Source: an uncultured Actinomycetes bacterium
Lineage (GTDB): Bacteria; Actinomycetota; Acidimicrobiia; IMCC26256; PALSA-555
DNA length: 54,820 nucleotides
Assembly: GCA_903899845.1 (NCBI GenBank)
Contig: CAIUKV010000147.1
Span: 1 to 54,820 of the forward strand
Direction of reading: 5' to 3'
Below are positions 21,893-31,174 of this stretch, piece by piece. A program made the position numbers and the translations under genes. The notes under the pieces were generated by a model that was not told the DNA's origin, did no database searches, and saw only the letters and a program-made list of their open reading frames with translations. Each line of letters starts with the position of its first letter. The first letter of the stretch is position 1.

Positions 21893-23047
21893 CTAGGTCA
21901 ACGAGTCGACGAACGCCCGGTGGTTGCGGGTCAGCTCGGCCAGCGAGTCGCCGCCGAACTTCCGCAGCACCTCGGCCGCGAGGACCAACGCGACCATCGT
22001 CTCGGCGACCACGCCCGCCGCGGGCACCGCGGTGACGTCGGTCCGCTCCTTGAACGACACCGTGGCCTCCTTGGTGGCGACGTCGACCGTGCGCAGGGTC
22101 GGCCGGTTCAGGGTCGCGAGCGGCTTCATCGCCACGCGGGCCACGAGGAGGTCGCCGGTGGTCATGCCGCCCTCGGTGCCGCCGGCCCGGGTGGTCTCGC
22201 GGTTGTACGTGGCGGTGTCGGGGTCCCAGAGGATCTCGTCGTGGGCGGCGCTCCCCCGCACCCCGGCGACGTGGAAGCCGTCGCCGATCTCGACGCCCTT
22301 CATCGCCTGGATGCTCATCAACGCCTGGGCGAGCAGGCCGTCGATCCTGCGGTCCCAGTGCACGTGGCTGCCGAGGCCCGCGGGCACGCCGTAGCCGAGG
22401 ACCTCGACCACGCCCCCGAGCGAGTCGCCCACCTTGGCCGCGCCCTCCACCTCCGCGACCATCGCAGCCTCGGCCGCGGCGTCGAAGCACCGCACCGGGG
22501 ACTCGTCGACCCGGGCGAGGTCGGCCGGGGCGGGTCGGGGCTCCCCCGGGGCCCGGGCGGCGCCCATCTGGACGACGTGGCTGATCACGGCGGTGCCGAG
22601 GTGACCGAGCAGGGCCTTGGCCAGGGCGCCGGCGGCGACCCGCGCCGCGGTCTCGCGGGCGCTGGCCCGCTCGAGGACGTTGCGGGCGTCGTCGAACCCG
22701 TACTTCTGCATGCCCACGAGGTCGGCGTGCCCGGGCCGGGGCTGACGCAACGGCGTCGCGGTGGCTCCGGGGGCCGCCGACATCTCCTCCTGCCACTTGG
22801 GCCACTCGGTGTTGTGGATGATCACCGACACGGGTGAGCCGAGGGTGACGCCGTGACGGACCCCGCCCAGGAACTCGACGTCGTCGCGTTCGAAGCGCAT
22901 CCGGGGCCCCCGGCCGAAGCCGAGGCGGCGGCGGGCGAGCTCGTCGCCGACGACGTCGATGGTGACGGGGAGTCCGGCCGGCAGCCCCTCGACGACGACG
23001 ACGAGCGCCGGGCCGTGGGACTCCCCGGCCGTCAGGAAGCGCAGCAC
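21893..23047 (-). CDS. aroC: Chorismate synthase
   Basis: Final step to chorismate, requiring reduced FMN. 384 residues. [20 protein letters not shown] at the N-terminus, [35 protein letters not shown], and [21 protein letters not shown]. The GTG at 23047 is the last possible start before the conserved [11 protein letters not shown] and has only a weak GGAG close to it. It follows the prepilin peptidase after 85 bases that contain a hairpin. Confidence 0.96.
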   Translation of the reverse strand: MLRFLTAGESHGPALVVVVEGLPAGLPVTIDVVGDELARRRLGFGRGPRMRFERDDVEFLGGVRHGVTLGSPVSVIIHNTEWPKWQEEMSAAPGATATPLRQPRPGHADLVGMQKYGFDDARNVLERASARETAARVAAGALAKALLGHLGTAVISHVVQMGAARAPGEPRPAPADLARVDESPVRCFDAAAEAAMVAEVEGAAKVGDSLGGVVEVLGYGVPAGLGSHVHWDRRIDGLLAQALMSIQAMKGVEIGDGFHVAGVRGSAAHDEILWDPDTATYNRETTRAGGTEGGMTTGDLLVARVAMKPLATLNRPTLRTVDVATKEATVSFKERTDVTAVPAAGVVAETMVALVLAAEVLRKFGGDSLAELTRNHRAFVDSLT

Positions 23048-23074
23048 GACTCCGGAGGATACCGGCAATCCCGC

Positions 23075-23115
23075 CCGGGTCCGGGCCTGGTTCCCGGCCC
23101 GCGCCCGGGACCCGG
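23075..23115 (-). terminator. Nested G+C-rich hairpin between prepilin peptidase and aroC
   Basis: CCGGGTCC (23075-23082) can pair with GGACCCGG (23108-23115), enclosing a smaller GGGCC/GGCCC hairpin. It lies 18 bases past the prepilin peptidase stop and could attenuate read-through into aroC. No U-tract. Confidence 0.35.
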
Positions 23116-23132
23116 TGCTCCGGCCGGATCGC

Positions 23133-23825
23133 TCAGGGTCGCCACCAGTCGATGATCGCGGCGCCGACCAGGATCGCGGTGCACGCCCCCGCCGCCATGA
23201 ACGGCCCGAAGGGGACGTGGTCGCGCCGGGTCCGGCGGCGGGCCACGAGCAGGCCGACGCCGACCACGGCACCGAACAGGAACCCGAGGAACAGTCCCAG
23301 CACCAGCTCGGCCCAGCCGAGGTATCCGAGGGCGAGCCCGAGCACGAACGCGAGCTTGACGTCGCCGAAGCCGAGGCCGCGGGGCGACGCCAGGTGGAGC
23401 AACGCGTAGGCCACGAACGCGACGACGCCCGCGAGCAGGGCACGTCCGAACGCCCCCGGCGTGCCGTCGACCAGCGCGCCGAGCCCGAGCGCCACCGCCA
23501 CGAAGCCCGCCAGGGGGAAGACGATCCGGTTGGGCAGGAGGTAGGTCGCGAGGTCGATCGCCGACAACGCGACCAGACCGGCGGCGAGCCCGAGGTAGGC
23601 GGGCAGCACACCCACCGCGCCGAACCGGGCAGCCGTCGCCCCGAACAGCGCCGCCGTCACCACGACCAGGGCCCAGCCCGACGGGGACCGCAACGACGCC
23701 GCGACCTCGGGGTGGGGCCGGGCCCGCAGGCCGAGGCGCGCGGGCACCCGGGCCACCGGCACCGCGAGCGCGACCCCCACCCCCGCGCCGAGCGCCGAGC
23801 AGCCGGCCACGAGGGCGAGGGTCAC
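23133..23825 (-). CDS. Prepilin peptidase (A24 family, no methylase domain)
   Basis: Integral membrane aspartic protease that trims type IV pilin-like precursors. 230 residues, about seven hydrophobic segments. The two catalytic Asp are seen in [14 protein letters not shown] (Asp91) and LGFGDVKLA (Asp155, the GxGD motif). The cytoplasmic zinc/methyltransferase domain of PilD with its paired CxxC is absent. A peptidase at this spot in the shikimate cluster is also known from other actinobacteria. GTG overlaps the aroE stop as GTGA. No pilin genes are in the window. Confidence 0.88.
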   Translation of the reverse strand: MTLALVAGCSALGAGVGVALAVPVARVPARLGLRARPHPEVAASLRSPSGWALVVVTAALFGATAARFGAVGVLPAYLGLAAGLVALSAIDLATYLLPNRIVFPLAGFVAVALGLGALVDGTPGAFGRALLAGVVAFVAYALLHLASPRGLGFGDVKLAFVLGLALGYLGWAELVLGLFLGFLFGAVVGVGLLVARRRTRRDHVPFGPFMAAGACTAILVGAAIIDWWRP

Positions 23826-24664
23826 GGGTCGAGGCCGGAGCGGGCCGCGGCCGCCATCACCGCGAGCGGCGCGTCGCGGCCGGTCCAGTGGGTGAACGCC
23901 AGCGCGGCCTGGTGCACGAGCATGCTCAGCCCACCCGCGCTCGGGATCCCGCGGGCCTCGGCCGCGGCCAGGAGCGGGGTCCGGACCGGGTGGTAGACGG
24001 TGTCGTACACGAACTGGGCGGCCGTGAGCGCCGCGGGGTCGAAGGGCGGAGGCTCCCCCTGCATGCCGATCGGGGTCGCGTTGACCACCACGTCGACCGT
24101 CGGCACCACCGCGTCGAGGTCGGCGAACCCCACCGCACGCGCGCCGGGGGCGAGCGCGGCGGCCGCGGCCCCGGCCTCGGATCGGCGAGCCGCGACCGTG
24201 ACCGTGGCGCCCGACCGACCGAGCGCGTCGACGATCGCCCGGGCCGCGCCCCCGGCCCCGAGCACGAGGGCCCGTCGCCCGGCCGGCTCGACCCCGTGCT
24301 CGCGCAGGGCCGCGACCAGCCCGGGACCGTCGGTCGAGTCGCCGAGGAGGCGACCGTCGCGGTGGACCACCGTGTTGACCGAGCGGAGGACGGCCGCGCC
24401 CGGGGTCAGCTCGTCGCAGGCGGCGGCAGCCCCCTCCTTGTGCGGCATCGTGACGTTGAGCCCGGCGAGGCCGAGGGCGCGGACCGCGTCCAACGCCGCG
24501 GCGGCCCGCCCCGCCGCCACCGGGAAGGCGACGTAGACGAAGTCGAGGCCGAGGGCGGCGAACGCGGCGTTGTGGATGGCGGGCGAGCGGGAGTGACGGA
24601 CCGGATCGCCGATCACCCCCACCACCTGCGTCGAGCCACGCGGTGCCGTCGGGCCGGGGTGCAC
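23822..24664 (-). CDS. aroE: Shikimate dehydrogenase
   Basis: Reduces 3-dehydroshikimate with NADPH. 280 residues. GDPVRHSRSPAIHNAAF, catalytic Lys in NVTMPHKEGA, DSTDGPGL, Rossmann GAGGAARAIVDAL and NATPIGMQG. GTG at 24664, 29 bases after mltG; the ribosome binding site is weak. Confidence 0.95.
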   Translation of the reverse strand: MHPGPTAPRGSTQVVGVIGDPVRHSRSPAIHNAAFAALGLDFVYVAFPVAAGRAAAALDAVRALGLAGLNVTMPHKEGAAAACDELTPGAAVLRSVNTVVHRDGRLLGDSTDGPGLVAALREHGVEPAGRRALVLGAGGAARAIVDALGRSGATVTVAARRSEAGAAAAALAPGARAVGFADLDAVVPTVDVVVNATPIGMQGEPPPFDPAALTAAQFVYDTVYHPVRTPLLAAAEARGIPSAGGLSMLVHQAALAFTHWTGRDAPLAVMAAAARSGLDP

Positions 24665-24693
24665 GATCCCGATTACAGCAGACGCCCCCGCCG

Positions 24694-25932
24694 TTACAGG
24701 AGACCCTTCGCCCGCGCCTCGGCCACGTTCGCGTTGTGCTCGTTGAGCGTGGTCGCGAACTTGTGCCGACCGCTCGGGTCGATGAGGACGTAGTACTTGA
24801 ACGGCACGTCGGCGGGCCGCAGCGCGCTGGTCAGGCTGGCCTCGGTGACGCTGGAGATGGGTCCGGGCGGCAGGCCGCTGATCCGGTAGGTGTTGTACGG
24901 CGAGTCGATGGCCTTGTCGGCGTTGGTCGGCACCGGCGGGCAGCCGCCCTTGGCGAAGCAGAGCGTCGAGTCGATCTGCAGCGGCATGCGATCGCGCAGC
25001 CGGTTGCGGATCACGCCGGAGATGAGCGGCCCCTCGTCGACCAGCTTGGCCTCGGTCTGGATCAGCGATGCCGCCACCACCGTCTGGTACGGCGTGAGCC
25101 CGTTGATGGCGGGCGACCCGAGCAAGCCGATCTTGTCGGCGATCTGGTCGAAGCGGGCCACGAGCTTCTTGGCGATGTCGACCTCGCGCTCGGCCTGCCC
25201 GATGCGGTAGGTGTCGGGGAACAGGAAGCCCTCGGCCGAGAGGACCTCGGGCGGCATGTACTTCGACCGGACGGTCCCGGACCGCACGACGTTCAGGAAG
25301 GTGTTGCGGTCACGGCCGGGGAGCTGGGCGACCCGGTCGGCAATCTGCTCGAGCGTGAGGCCGGGCGGCAGGAGCAGGGTGACGTCGGTGTCGACCGCGG
25401 GAGGGGGTGGAGGCCCGATCTTGAGCGTGTTCACCGCGGCACGGGCCCCGAGGTCGGTGCGCATCGTGTAGGTGCCCGCGGTGTACGGGCTCGCCCCCGA
25501 GAACGTGGCCCAGACCCGGAACGCCGAGGTCGAGCCGATCACGTCGGCGTCGGCCAGCGCGCTGGCGACCTCGCCGGTGCCCCAGTCGGGGCCGATGGTG
25601 ACCGCAACCTCCGGACCGGGGGCGCCGGCGGGATCGACCTGCAGGTAGAACCACACCGCCAGGAGCACGATCGGGACGACGACGACGGCCAGCACGGCGA
25701 GCACGCCGACGCGCCGGGCGGCGCGCCGCCGCCGCGGCCGCGGGCGGCGACCGCCCGAGGATCGGGTCCGGGTCGCGGGGGAACCGCTCCCCGCCGACCA
25801 GGTGGCCTCGGACGCCTCGGCCCAGGCCCGGGCCCGGCGGTCGTCGGGATCGAACCCGGCGTCGAACCCGGCATCGAACTCGGCGTCGGACCCGGGGCCG
25901 GGACCGACCGGGGGCCGGGGCGGGCCGCTCAT
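24694..25932 (-). CDS. mltG: Endolytic murein transglycosylase MltG
   Basis: Inner-membrane enzyme that cuts nascent glycan strands and ends their elongation. 412 residues. An acidic repeat-rich and then Arg-rich cytoplasmic N-terminus (1-72), one transmembrane helix (about 75-97), then the YceG domain with the catalytic Glu in SLIQTEAK, the LQIDST substrate loop and SPYNTYRISGLPPGPISS. The ATG at 25932 overlaps the ruvX stop as ATGA. Confidence 0.95.
   Translation of the reverse strand: MSGPPRPPVGPGPGSDAEFDAGFDAGFDPDDRRARAWAEASEATWSAGSGSPATRTRSSGGRRPRPRRRRAARRVGVLAVLAVVVVPIVLLAVWFYLQVDPAGAPGPEVAVTIGPDWGTGEVASALADADVIGSTSAFRVWATFSGASPYTAGTYTMRTDLGARAAVNTLKIGPPPPPAVDTDVTLLLPPGLTLEQIADRVAQLPGRDRNTFLNVVRSGTVRSKYMPPEVLSAEGFLFPDTYRIGQAEREVDIAKKLVARFDQIADKIGLLGSPAINGLTPYQTVVAASLIQTEAKLVDEGPLISGVIRNRLRDRMPLQIDSTLCFAKGGCPPVPTNADKAIDSPYNTYRISGLPPGPISSVTEASLTSALRPADVPFKYYVLIDPSGRHKFATTLNEHNANVAEARAKGLL
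25849..25896. repeat. Four imperfect 12-bp units in the 5' end of mltG
   Basis: Plus-strand units atcgaacccggc, gtcgaacccggc, atcgaactcggc and gtcggacccggg follow one another. In frame with mltG they give the F-D-A-G-like acidic repeats around residues 16-29 of its cytoplasmic tail. Confidence 0.8.
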
Positions 25933-26366
25933 CGGGCCGGCTCCCCCGCCGGTCGGCGGTCGAGCCAGGCCTGCAGCAGCACCGCCGCGGCGGCCGCGTC
26001 GATCCGCTCGCGCTGGTCGCGGGCCCGCACGCCGGCCGCGCGCAGGTCCCGGGCCGCCGAGTGGGTGGTGAAGCGCTCGTCGTGGAGGACCACCGGCACG
26101 GGATCGGCGGCGGCGCCGATCGCGGCCGCCTCGGCCCGGGCCGCCCGGGCCGCCGGACCGTCGGCACCCGACAAGGACCGGGGCAGGCCGACCACGATCA
26201 CCGTGGCGCCGATCTCGGTGGCGGCGGCCACGATCGCCGCCCGGTCGGCGGCGGCGTCGCCGCTGCGGACCAGCGTGCGCCAGGGCGAGGCCAGGACCCC
26301 CGACGGGTCGGAGGAGGCCAGCCCGATCCGCCGGCTCCCGAGATCGACCCCGAGCGCGCGCGCCAC
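25929..26366 (-). CDS. ruvX: Holliday junction resolvase-like / pre-16S rRNA nuclease YqgF
   Basis: RNase H-like fold protein; the family is credited with pre-16S rRNA 5' processing. 145 residues. GVDLGSRRIGLA with the first catalytic Asp, LPRSLSGADGP, HDERFTTHSA and a final IDAAAAAVLLQAWLD. GTG start at 26366, two bases after the alaS stop. A very long open frame runs on through alaS but is noncoding. Confidence 0.94.
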   Translation of the reverse strand: MARALGVDLGSRRIGLASSDPSGVLASPWRTLVRSGDAAADRAAIVAAATEIGATVIVVGLPRSLSGADGPAARAARAEAAAIGAAADPVPVVLHDERFTTHSAARDLRAAGVRARDQRERIDAAAAAVLLQAWLDRRPAGEPAR

Positions 26367-26368
26367 GG

Positions 26369-29014
26369 TCAGCCGGCGAGCCCGTCGATGGCGGCACGGG
26401 CCGCGGCGCGGGCCGCCTCGAGCGCGGCGTCGGCCGCCTCGGGGTGCTTCCCGCCCCCGACGACGAGCTCGGCGTTCTTGGCCGTGCCCCCGCCGAGGAG
26501 TCGGGCGGCCGGGCCGGCGAGCTCCGCCGCCGACACCCCGGCCGACACCAGGTCGGGACTCACCGCGACGACCAGGGCCGCCTTCTCCCGGTCGGGCGGC
26601 ACCGCGCCGACCAGGACCACCACCCCCGAGCCGAGCGCGTCGCGGGTCGCGAGCGCGAGGCGGCGCAGGTCGTCGCCGGACTGGTCGCGCCGGACGGCGA
26701 CGACGCGGTCGGCGGCGGCGGCGGCGAGCTCCGTGGCCTCCCCGGCGGCGGCCCGGGACTGGGCGGCCGCGATCTCCTGGCGCGCGGCGCGCAGCTCCCC
26801 GAGCAGGCGCTCGATCCGCTCCGGCACCTCCTCCACCGTGACCTGCAGCGCACCGGCCGCGGCCACGAGGGTGTCCTCCTCGTGGCGGATGTGGGCGAGG
26901 GCGGCGTCGCCGGTGACGGCCTCGATCCGGCGGAGGTTCGAGCCGATCGACCCCTCGCTGACGATCTTGACCGGCCCGATGAAGCCGAGCGCGTGGACGT
27001 GGGTGCCGCCGCACAGCTCGATGGAGTGCTCCCCCGCCTCGAGCACCCGGACCAGGTCGCCGTACTTGTCGCCGAAGAACGCGATCGCGCCGAGCCCGAG
27101 GGCGTGGTCCTTGGTGGTCTCGTAGTGGCGCACCGGGGCGTCGGTGATCACCTCGGCGTTGGCGCGGGCCTCCACCCGGGCGAGCACGTCGGGCGGCACC
27201 GCCTCGAAGTGCGAGAAGTCGAAGCGGAGGCGGTCGGGCCCGACGAAGGAGCCCGCCTGCTGGACGTGCGCCCCCAGCTCCTCGCGCAGCGCCCAGTGCA
27301 GCAGGTGGGTGGCGGTGTGGTTGCGCCGGATCGCGTCGCGTCGGGGACCGTCGATGCGGGCGAGGACGGTGTCGCCCTCGGCGAGCCCGCCCGACGCCAC
27401 CACGCCGACGTGCACGACGAGACCGGGCAGGCCGTAGCGGGTGTCGGTGACGCGCACGGTGCCACCCGAGGCGGTCTCGAGCACGCCGGTGTCGCCGATC
27501 TGCCCACCGCTCTCGGCGTAGAAGGGCGTACGGTCCAGGACGACGGCGACCGTCGCCCCGGGTCCGACCGAGGCGACGCGGTCGGTCCCCCCGATCAGGG
27601 CCCGCACCTTGGCGCCGTCGGTCGCGTACTCCTGCCGGCCGGTGAACTCGGTGGGCCCGACCTCGTCGAGCAGCTCCCGGTAGACCTCGAGCGGGACGTC
27701 GCCCTTGCCCCCGGCGGCCTTGTGAGCCTCCTTGGCCCGCGCCTGCTGCTCGGCCATCTGGGCCCGGAACCCGTCGAGGTCGACGGACCGGCCCCGCTCC
27801 CCGGCGATCTCGCGGGTGAGGTCGATCGGGAAGCCGAGCGTGTCGTGCAGGAAGAACGCGTCGGCGCCCGAGACGTCGCCGGTCCGGGCCACGCCGTCGA
27901 GGAACTCGAGCCCCCGGGTGAGGGTGGTCCGGAAGCGCTCCTCCTCGCGCCGCACGATGTCGGTGACGAGGCGGTGCCGGGCGACCAGCTCCGGGTAGGC
28001 GGTGCCCATCACGCCGACGGCGGCGTCGACCAGCGCCGGGGTGACGAGGTCCTCGGCGCCGAGCAGGAAGGCGTGACGGACGGCCCGCCGGATGATGCGG
28101 CGCAGGACGTAGCCGCGCTCCTCGTTGGACGGCACCACGCCGTCGGCGACGAGGAAGGTCATCGAGCGCCCGTGCTCGGCGAGGATCCGCAACGAGACGT
28201 CGGTGTCGCCGCCGGGGAAGCCCCCGTACCGGACCCCGGTCGCGGCCTCCGCCGCGGCGATCATCGGCCGGAACACGTCGATGTCCCAGACCGTGTCGAC
28301 GCCCTGGAGCAGCGAGAGGATGCGCTCCAGGCCTGCGCCGGTGTCGACGCTGGGCGCGGGGAGGGGCACCAGCTCGCCGTCGGGGCGGGCGTCGAACTGC
28401 ATGAACACGAGGTTCCAGAACTCGACGTAGCGGTCCTCGTTGCCGGCGGGGCCGAGATCGGGTCCGTGCTCGGGACCGAGGTCCCAGAAGATCTCGGAGC
28501 TCGGTCCGCACGGACCGGTGTCGGCCATCCGCCAGAAGTTGTCATCGCCCAGCCGCTGGATGCGGTCGGCGGCCACGCCGACCTCGTCGCGCCAGATGCG
28601 CTCGGCGTCGTCGTCGGTGGTGTGCACGGTGACCCAGAGCCGGGCGGGGTCGAGGCCCAGGACCTCGGTCACCAGCTCCCAGGCCCAGACGATGGCGTCG
28701 GACTTGAAGTAGTCGCCGAAGCTGAAGTTGCCCAGCATCTCGAAGAAGGTGAAGTGCCGGTTCGTCCGACCGACGTCGTCGAGGTCGTTGTGCTTGCCCC
28801 CGGCCCGCACGCACTTCTGGACCGAGGTCGCCCGCCGGTACGGGGGGACCTCGTCACCGACGAAGTAGGGCTTGAACGGCACCATGCCCGAGTTCGTGAA
28901 CAGCAGGGTGGCGTCGACCGGGATCAGGCTCGCCGACGGCACCGTGGTGTGCCCGCGCGTCGCGAAGAAGTCGCAGAACGCGGCGCGCAGCTCGTCGGCG
29001 GTGCGGGGCGGCAC
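26369..29014 (-). CDS. alaS: Alanyl-tRNA synthetase
   Basis: 881 residues, full length. Class II catalytic core with FTNSGMVPFKPYF and RVTSVQKC-like segment, editing domain with the zinc motifs HTATHLLH and CGGTHVHALG, and the C-terminal Gly-rich domain GGGTAKNAELVVGGG. GTG start at 29014, nine bases after the small DUF6167-like gene. Leads into ruvX-mltG. Confidence 0.97.
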   Translation of the reverse strand: MPPRTADELRAAFCDFFATRGHTTVPSASLIPVDATLLFTNSGMVPFKPYFVGDEVPPYRRATSVQKCVRAGGKHNDLDDVGRTNRHFTFFEMLGNFSFGDYFKSDAIVWAWELVTEVLGLDPARLWVTVHTTDDDAERIWRDEVGVAADRIQRLGDDNFWRMADTGPCGPSSEIFWDLGPEHGPDLGPAGNEDRYVEFWNLVFMQFDARPDGELVPLPAPSVDTGAGLERILSLLQGVDTVWDIDVFRPMIAAAEAATGVRYGGFPGGDTDVSLRILAEHGRSMTFLVADGVVPSNEERGYVLRRIIRRAVRHAFLLGAEDLVTPALVDAAVGVMGTAYPELVARHRLVTDIVRREEERFRTTLTRGLEFLDGVARTGDVSGADAFFLHDTLGFPIDLTREIAGERGRSVDLDGFRAQMAEQQARAKEAHKAAGGKGDVPLEVYRELLDEVGPTEFTGRQEYATDGAKVRALIGGTDRVASVGPGATVAVVLDRTPFYAESGGQIGDTGVLETASGGTVRVTDTRYGLPGLVVHVGVVASGGLAEGDTVLARIDGPRRDAIRRNHTATHLLHWALREELGAHVQQAGSFVGPDRLRFDFSHFEAVPPDVLARVEARANAEVITDAPVRHYETTKDHALGLGAIAFFGDKYGDLVRVLEAGEHSIELCGGTHVHALGFIGPVKIVSEGSIGSNLRRIEAVTGDAALAHIRHEEDTLVAAAGALQVTVEEVPERIERLLGELRAARQEIAAAQSRAAAGEATELAAAAADRVVAVRRDQSGDDLRRLALATRDALGSGVVVLVGAVPPDREKAALVVAVSPDLVSAGVSAAELAGPAARLLGGGTAKNAELVVGGGKHPEAADAALEAARAAARAAIDGLAG

Positions 29015-29023
29015 CCCGTCAGG

Positions 29024-29281
29024 CTACCGCCCGACCGCCCGGGCCTCCCCGGCGCCCGGTCCGTCCCGGCGCCCGGACCGGTCGGGCGCGGCGAGGGTCT
29101 CCCGCAGGCGCCGCTCGCGCGCCCGCATCTCGGCCCGGCCCGCGTCGAGCGCGTCGGCGACCGCGCCCCGGACCCGGTCACCCACGGTGTCGGGGGTCCA
29201 CCTCACCACGGTGCGCCGGACCCGCTCCCCCGCGTAGACGCCGAGGCCGAAGCCCGCGGCCAGCCAGAACGAGCGACGCAC
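29024..29281 (-). CDS. Small membrane-associated protein, DUF6167-like
   Basis: 85 residues, function unknown. N-terminal hydrophobic RRSFWLAAGFGLGVYAGERV, then an Arg-rich amphipathic stretch, the YtxH/DUF6167 pattern commonly found just upstream of alaS beside a DUF948 gene in actinobacteria. GTG start at 29281, one base after the DUF948-like stop. A longer upstream frame overlaps that gene and is rejected. Confidence 0.7.
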   Translation of the reverse strand: MRRSFWLAAGFGLGVYAGERVRRTVVRWTPDTVGDRVRGAVADALDAGRAEMRARERRLRETLAAPDRSGRRDGPGAGEARAVGR

Positions 29282-29282
29282 G

Positions 29283-29753
29283 TCAGCCCGCCCGCCGCGT
29301 GCGGCCGTCGGATCCGGGCCGCGTGCGGCCGTCGGATCCGGGCCGCGTGTCGCCGCGTCCCCGGGCCGCGGCGCCGACGATGCGCAGCGTGCGCGCGGCC
29401 CCCTTCCGGGTGCGCTTCGCCGGCGCGACGTCGGCGGCGAAGCGGGCGAGCGCCGTGCGGGCCCCCGCTCCGAACGCCACCGCCCGCACGACCGGGCCGG
29501 TGACGCGCTCGCCCGCCAGCCGCGGGGGCGGCGCCTCGATGCCCACCGCCCGCGAGACCAACCGGGCCGCGGCGACCGCCTCCTCGCTGTCGCGCCGGCT
29601 GAGGTCGAGCGCGGGCAGCACCCGGTCGTGGACCTCGCGGTCGAGCCGGGCGACCCGGGCCTCGAGCGCCCCGACCCGGCGCGCCGTGCGCCACCAGCCG
29701 ACCCCGCACCCGGCACCGAGCGCCACCAGGACCACGACCACGACCGCCGTCAT
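29283..29753 (-). CDS. DUF948-like membrane-anchored protein
   Basis: 156 residues. One N-terminal transmembrane helix (about 2-22), followed by the coiled-coil-prone VGALEARVARLDREVHDRVLPALDLSR and an Ala/Arg-rich tail ending in two R-P-G-S-D-G-R-T repeats. Position between rarA and the DUF6167-like gene fits the DUF948 gene of actinobacterial alaS loci; sequence similarity itself is modest. ATG overlaps the rarA stop as ATGA. Confidence 0.65.
   Translation of the reverse strand: MTAVVVVVLVALGAGCGVGWWRTARRVGALEARVARLDREVHDRVLPALDLSRRDSEEAVAAARLVSRAVGIEAPPPRLAGERVTGPVVRAVAFGAGARTALARFAADVAPAKRTRKGAARTLRIVGAAARGRGDTRPGSDGRTRPGSDGRTRRAG
29294..29349. repeat. 24-bp tandem repeat, about 2.3 copies
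   Basis: A 24-base unit beginning GCCGCGTGCGGCCGTCGGAT occurs twice exactly (29294-29317 and 29318-29341) with a partial third copy. In frame it encodes the R-P-G-S-D-G-R-T octapeptide repeat at the end of the DUF948-like protein. Confidence 0.9.
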
Positions 29754-31117
29754 CGGGGCTCCTCCACTTCGGGATCCAATCCGGGTTCAACCCCGGGTTG
29801 GATCCCGGGGTCGACCTGGGGGTGGTCCCCCGTCCGGTCCCGGGCGGGGAGCCGGTCGAGGTACCGCCGGCCCGCGACCTCGGCGGGCCGGTACTCCTGG
29901 CCGGGCCCGTCGCCGGCCCCGGGCGCAGGCTCGTCGTGGGGAGAGCGGTAGCCGACCCCGTGACCGAGCGCGCGTGCGCCAGGGTAATGAGCGTCCCGGA
30001 GGTGGGCGGGGACCCTCCCGGCCGGGCGTTCCCGCACGTCGGCGGTGGCCGCGTCGAGGGCCCGGATCACCGCGTTCGACTTCGGGGCGAGCGCCAGGTG
30101 GATGGCGGCCTGGGCGAGGTTGAGGCGCGCCTCGGGCAGACCGACGAACTCGAGGGCCCGCGCCGCCGCGTCGGCGACGAGCAGCGACTGCGGATCGGCC
30201 AGTCCGATGTCCTCGGAGGCGAGGATGACCATCCGGCGGGCGATGAGCCGCGGGTCCTCGCCCGCCTCGAGCATCCGCGCCAGCCAGTAGAGCGCGGCGT
30301 CGGCGTCGGAGCCGCGCAGGCTCTTGATGAACGCCGACAGGATGTCGTAGTGCTCGTCCTCGCCGTAGCGCAGGGCCCGCAGCGACAGCGCGGCCTCGGC
30401 GTCGGCGAGCGCGATCTCGGTGCGGCCCTGCTCGAGCGCGAGCGCCGCAGCCACCTCGAGCGCGGTCAGCGCGTGGCGCGCGTCGCCCTCGGACCGCTCG
30501 GCGAGGTGCCGGACCGCCTCGGGCGCCAGGGTGACGCCGTCGGCACCCAGCCCCCGGTCGGGATCGCGCACCGCCCGCTCACACAGGGCGACGAGCGCGT
30601 CGGTCCCGAGGGGCTCGAGGCGGAAGAGCGTGGAGCGGGAGAGCAGCGGGCCGGTGAGCGAGAAGAAGGGGTTCTCGGTCGTCGCCGACACCAGGACCAG
30701 CAGGCCCTCCTCGACGTGGGGCAGCAGGGAGTCCTGCTGGGTGCGGGTGAACCGGTGGACCTCGTCGAGGAAGAGGATGGTGCCCTGCCCCCGCTCGCCC
30801 AGCCGGGCCCGGGCCCGGTCGGCGACCTCGCGGACGTCCTTGACCCCTGCGGTCACCGCCGACAGCGCCTCGAACGCCTGGCGGGTCGCCCCGGCCACGA
30901 GCCGGGCGATGGTCGTCTTACCGGTGCCCGGCGGGCCCCAGAGCACCACCGACGCGAGCCGGTCGGTCTCGATCAGGGCCCGCAACGGGCGACCCGGGCC
31001 GAGCAGGTGCTCCTGACCGACGACCTCGTCGAGCGACCGGGGCCGCAGCCGGGCCGCCAGGGGCGCCCGGCGGGCGAGCCGGGCCTCGGCGGCGGCGTGG
31101 AACAGGTCGTCGGGCAC
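29750..31117 (-). CDS. rarA: Replication-associated recombination protein A (MgsA/RarA AAA+ ATPase)
   Basis: Clamp-loader-like ATPase acting at stalled forks. 455 residues. Walker A GPPGTGKTT, Walker B LFLDEVHRF, sensor VSATTENPFFSL, and the C-terminal tetramer domain LIARRMVILASEDIGLADP. The GTG at 31117 (PDDLFHAAAEARL) is preferred over a GTG ten codons upstream (31147) because family proteins start here and a TACGAT -10 lies eight bases before it. Instead of stopping after the usual GYRSPHD...YRP region it has a repetitive P-G-x-x tail. Confidence 0.93.
   Translation of the reverse strand: MPDDLFHAAAEARLARRAPLAARLRPRSLDEVVGQEHLLGPGRPLRALIETDRLASVVLWGPPGTGKTTIARLVAGATRQAFEALSAVTAGVKDVREVADRARARLGERGQGTILFLDEVHRFTRTQQDSLLPHVEEGLLVLVSATTENPFFSLTGPLLSRSTLFRLEPLGTDALVALCERAVRDPDRGLGADGVTLAPEAVRHLAERSEGDARHALTALEVAAALALEQGRTEIALADAEAALSLRALRYGEDEHYDILSAFIKSLRGSDADAALYWLARMLEAGEDPRLIARRMVILASEDIGLADPQSLLVADAAARALEFVGLPEARLNLAQAAIHLALAPKSNAVIRALDAATADVRERPAGRVPAHLRDAHYPGARALGHGVGYRSPHDEPAPGAGDGPGQEYRPAEVAGRRYLDRLPARDRTGDHPQVDPGIQPGVEPGLDPEVEEPR
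29771..29808. repeat. Inverted repeat in the 3' end of rarA
   Basis: CGGGATCCAA (29771-29780) and TTGGATCCCG (29799-29808) are a perfect ten-base inverted repeat; inside, CCGGG and CCCGG can extend the stem around a six-base loop. It lies within the repetitive C-terminal codons, about 20 bases before the rarA stop, where it could act on mRNA stability or simply reflect the repeats. Confidence 0.7.
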
Positions 31118-31125
31118 CGTCGCCG

Positions 31126-31131
31126 ATCGTA
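31126..31131 (-). promoter_or_regulatory. -10 box of rarA
   Basis: Minus-strand TACGAT (TANNNT), eight bases before the GTG at 31117, placing transcription initiation at or next to the start codon. No Shine-Dalgarno is present, consistent with a leaderless or nearly leaderless message. Confidence 0.5.
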
Positions 31132-31162
31132 CGGGCGTCCCCGGCACTGCGGGCGCCGGACC

Positions 31163-31168
31163 TACGCT
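31163..31168 (+). promoter_or_regulatory. -10 box of the plus-strand miniprotein
   Basis: TACGCT ends six bases before the GTG at 31175, the spacing seen at several other unit starts in this window. It is back to back with the rarA -10 about 31 bases away on the opposite strand. No -35 consensus. Confidence 0.4.
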
Positions 31169-31174
31169 GCGACG

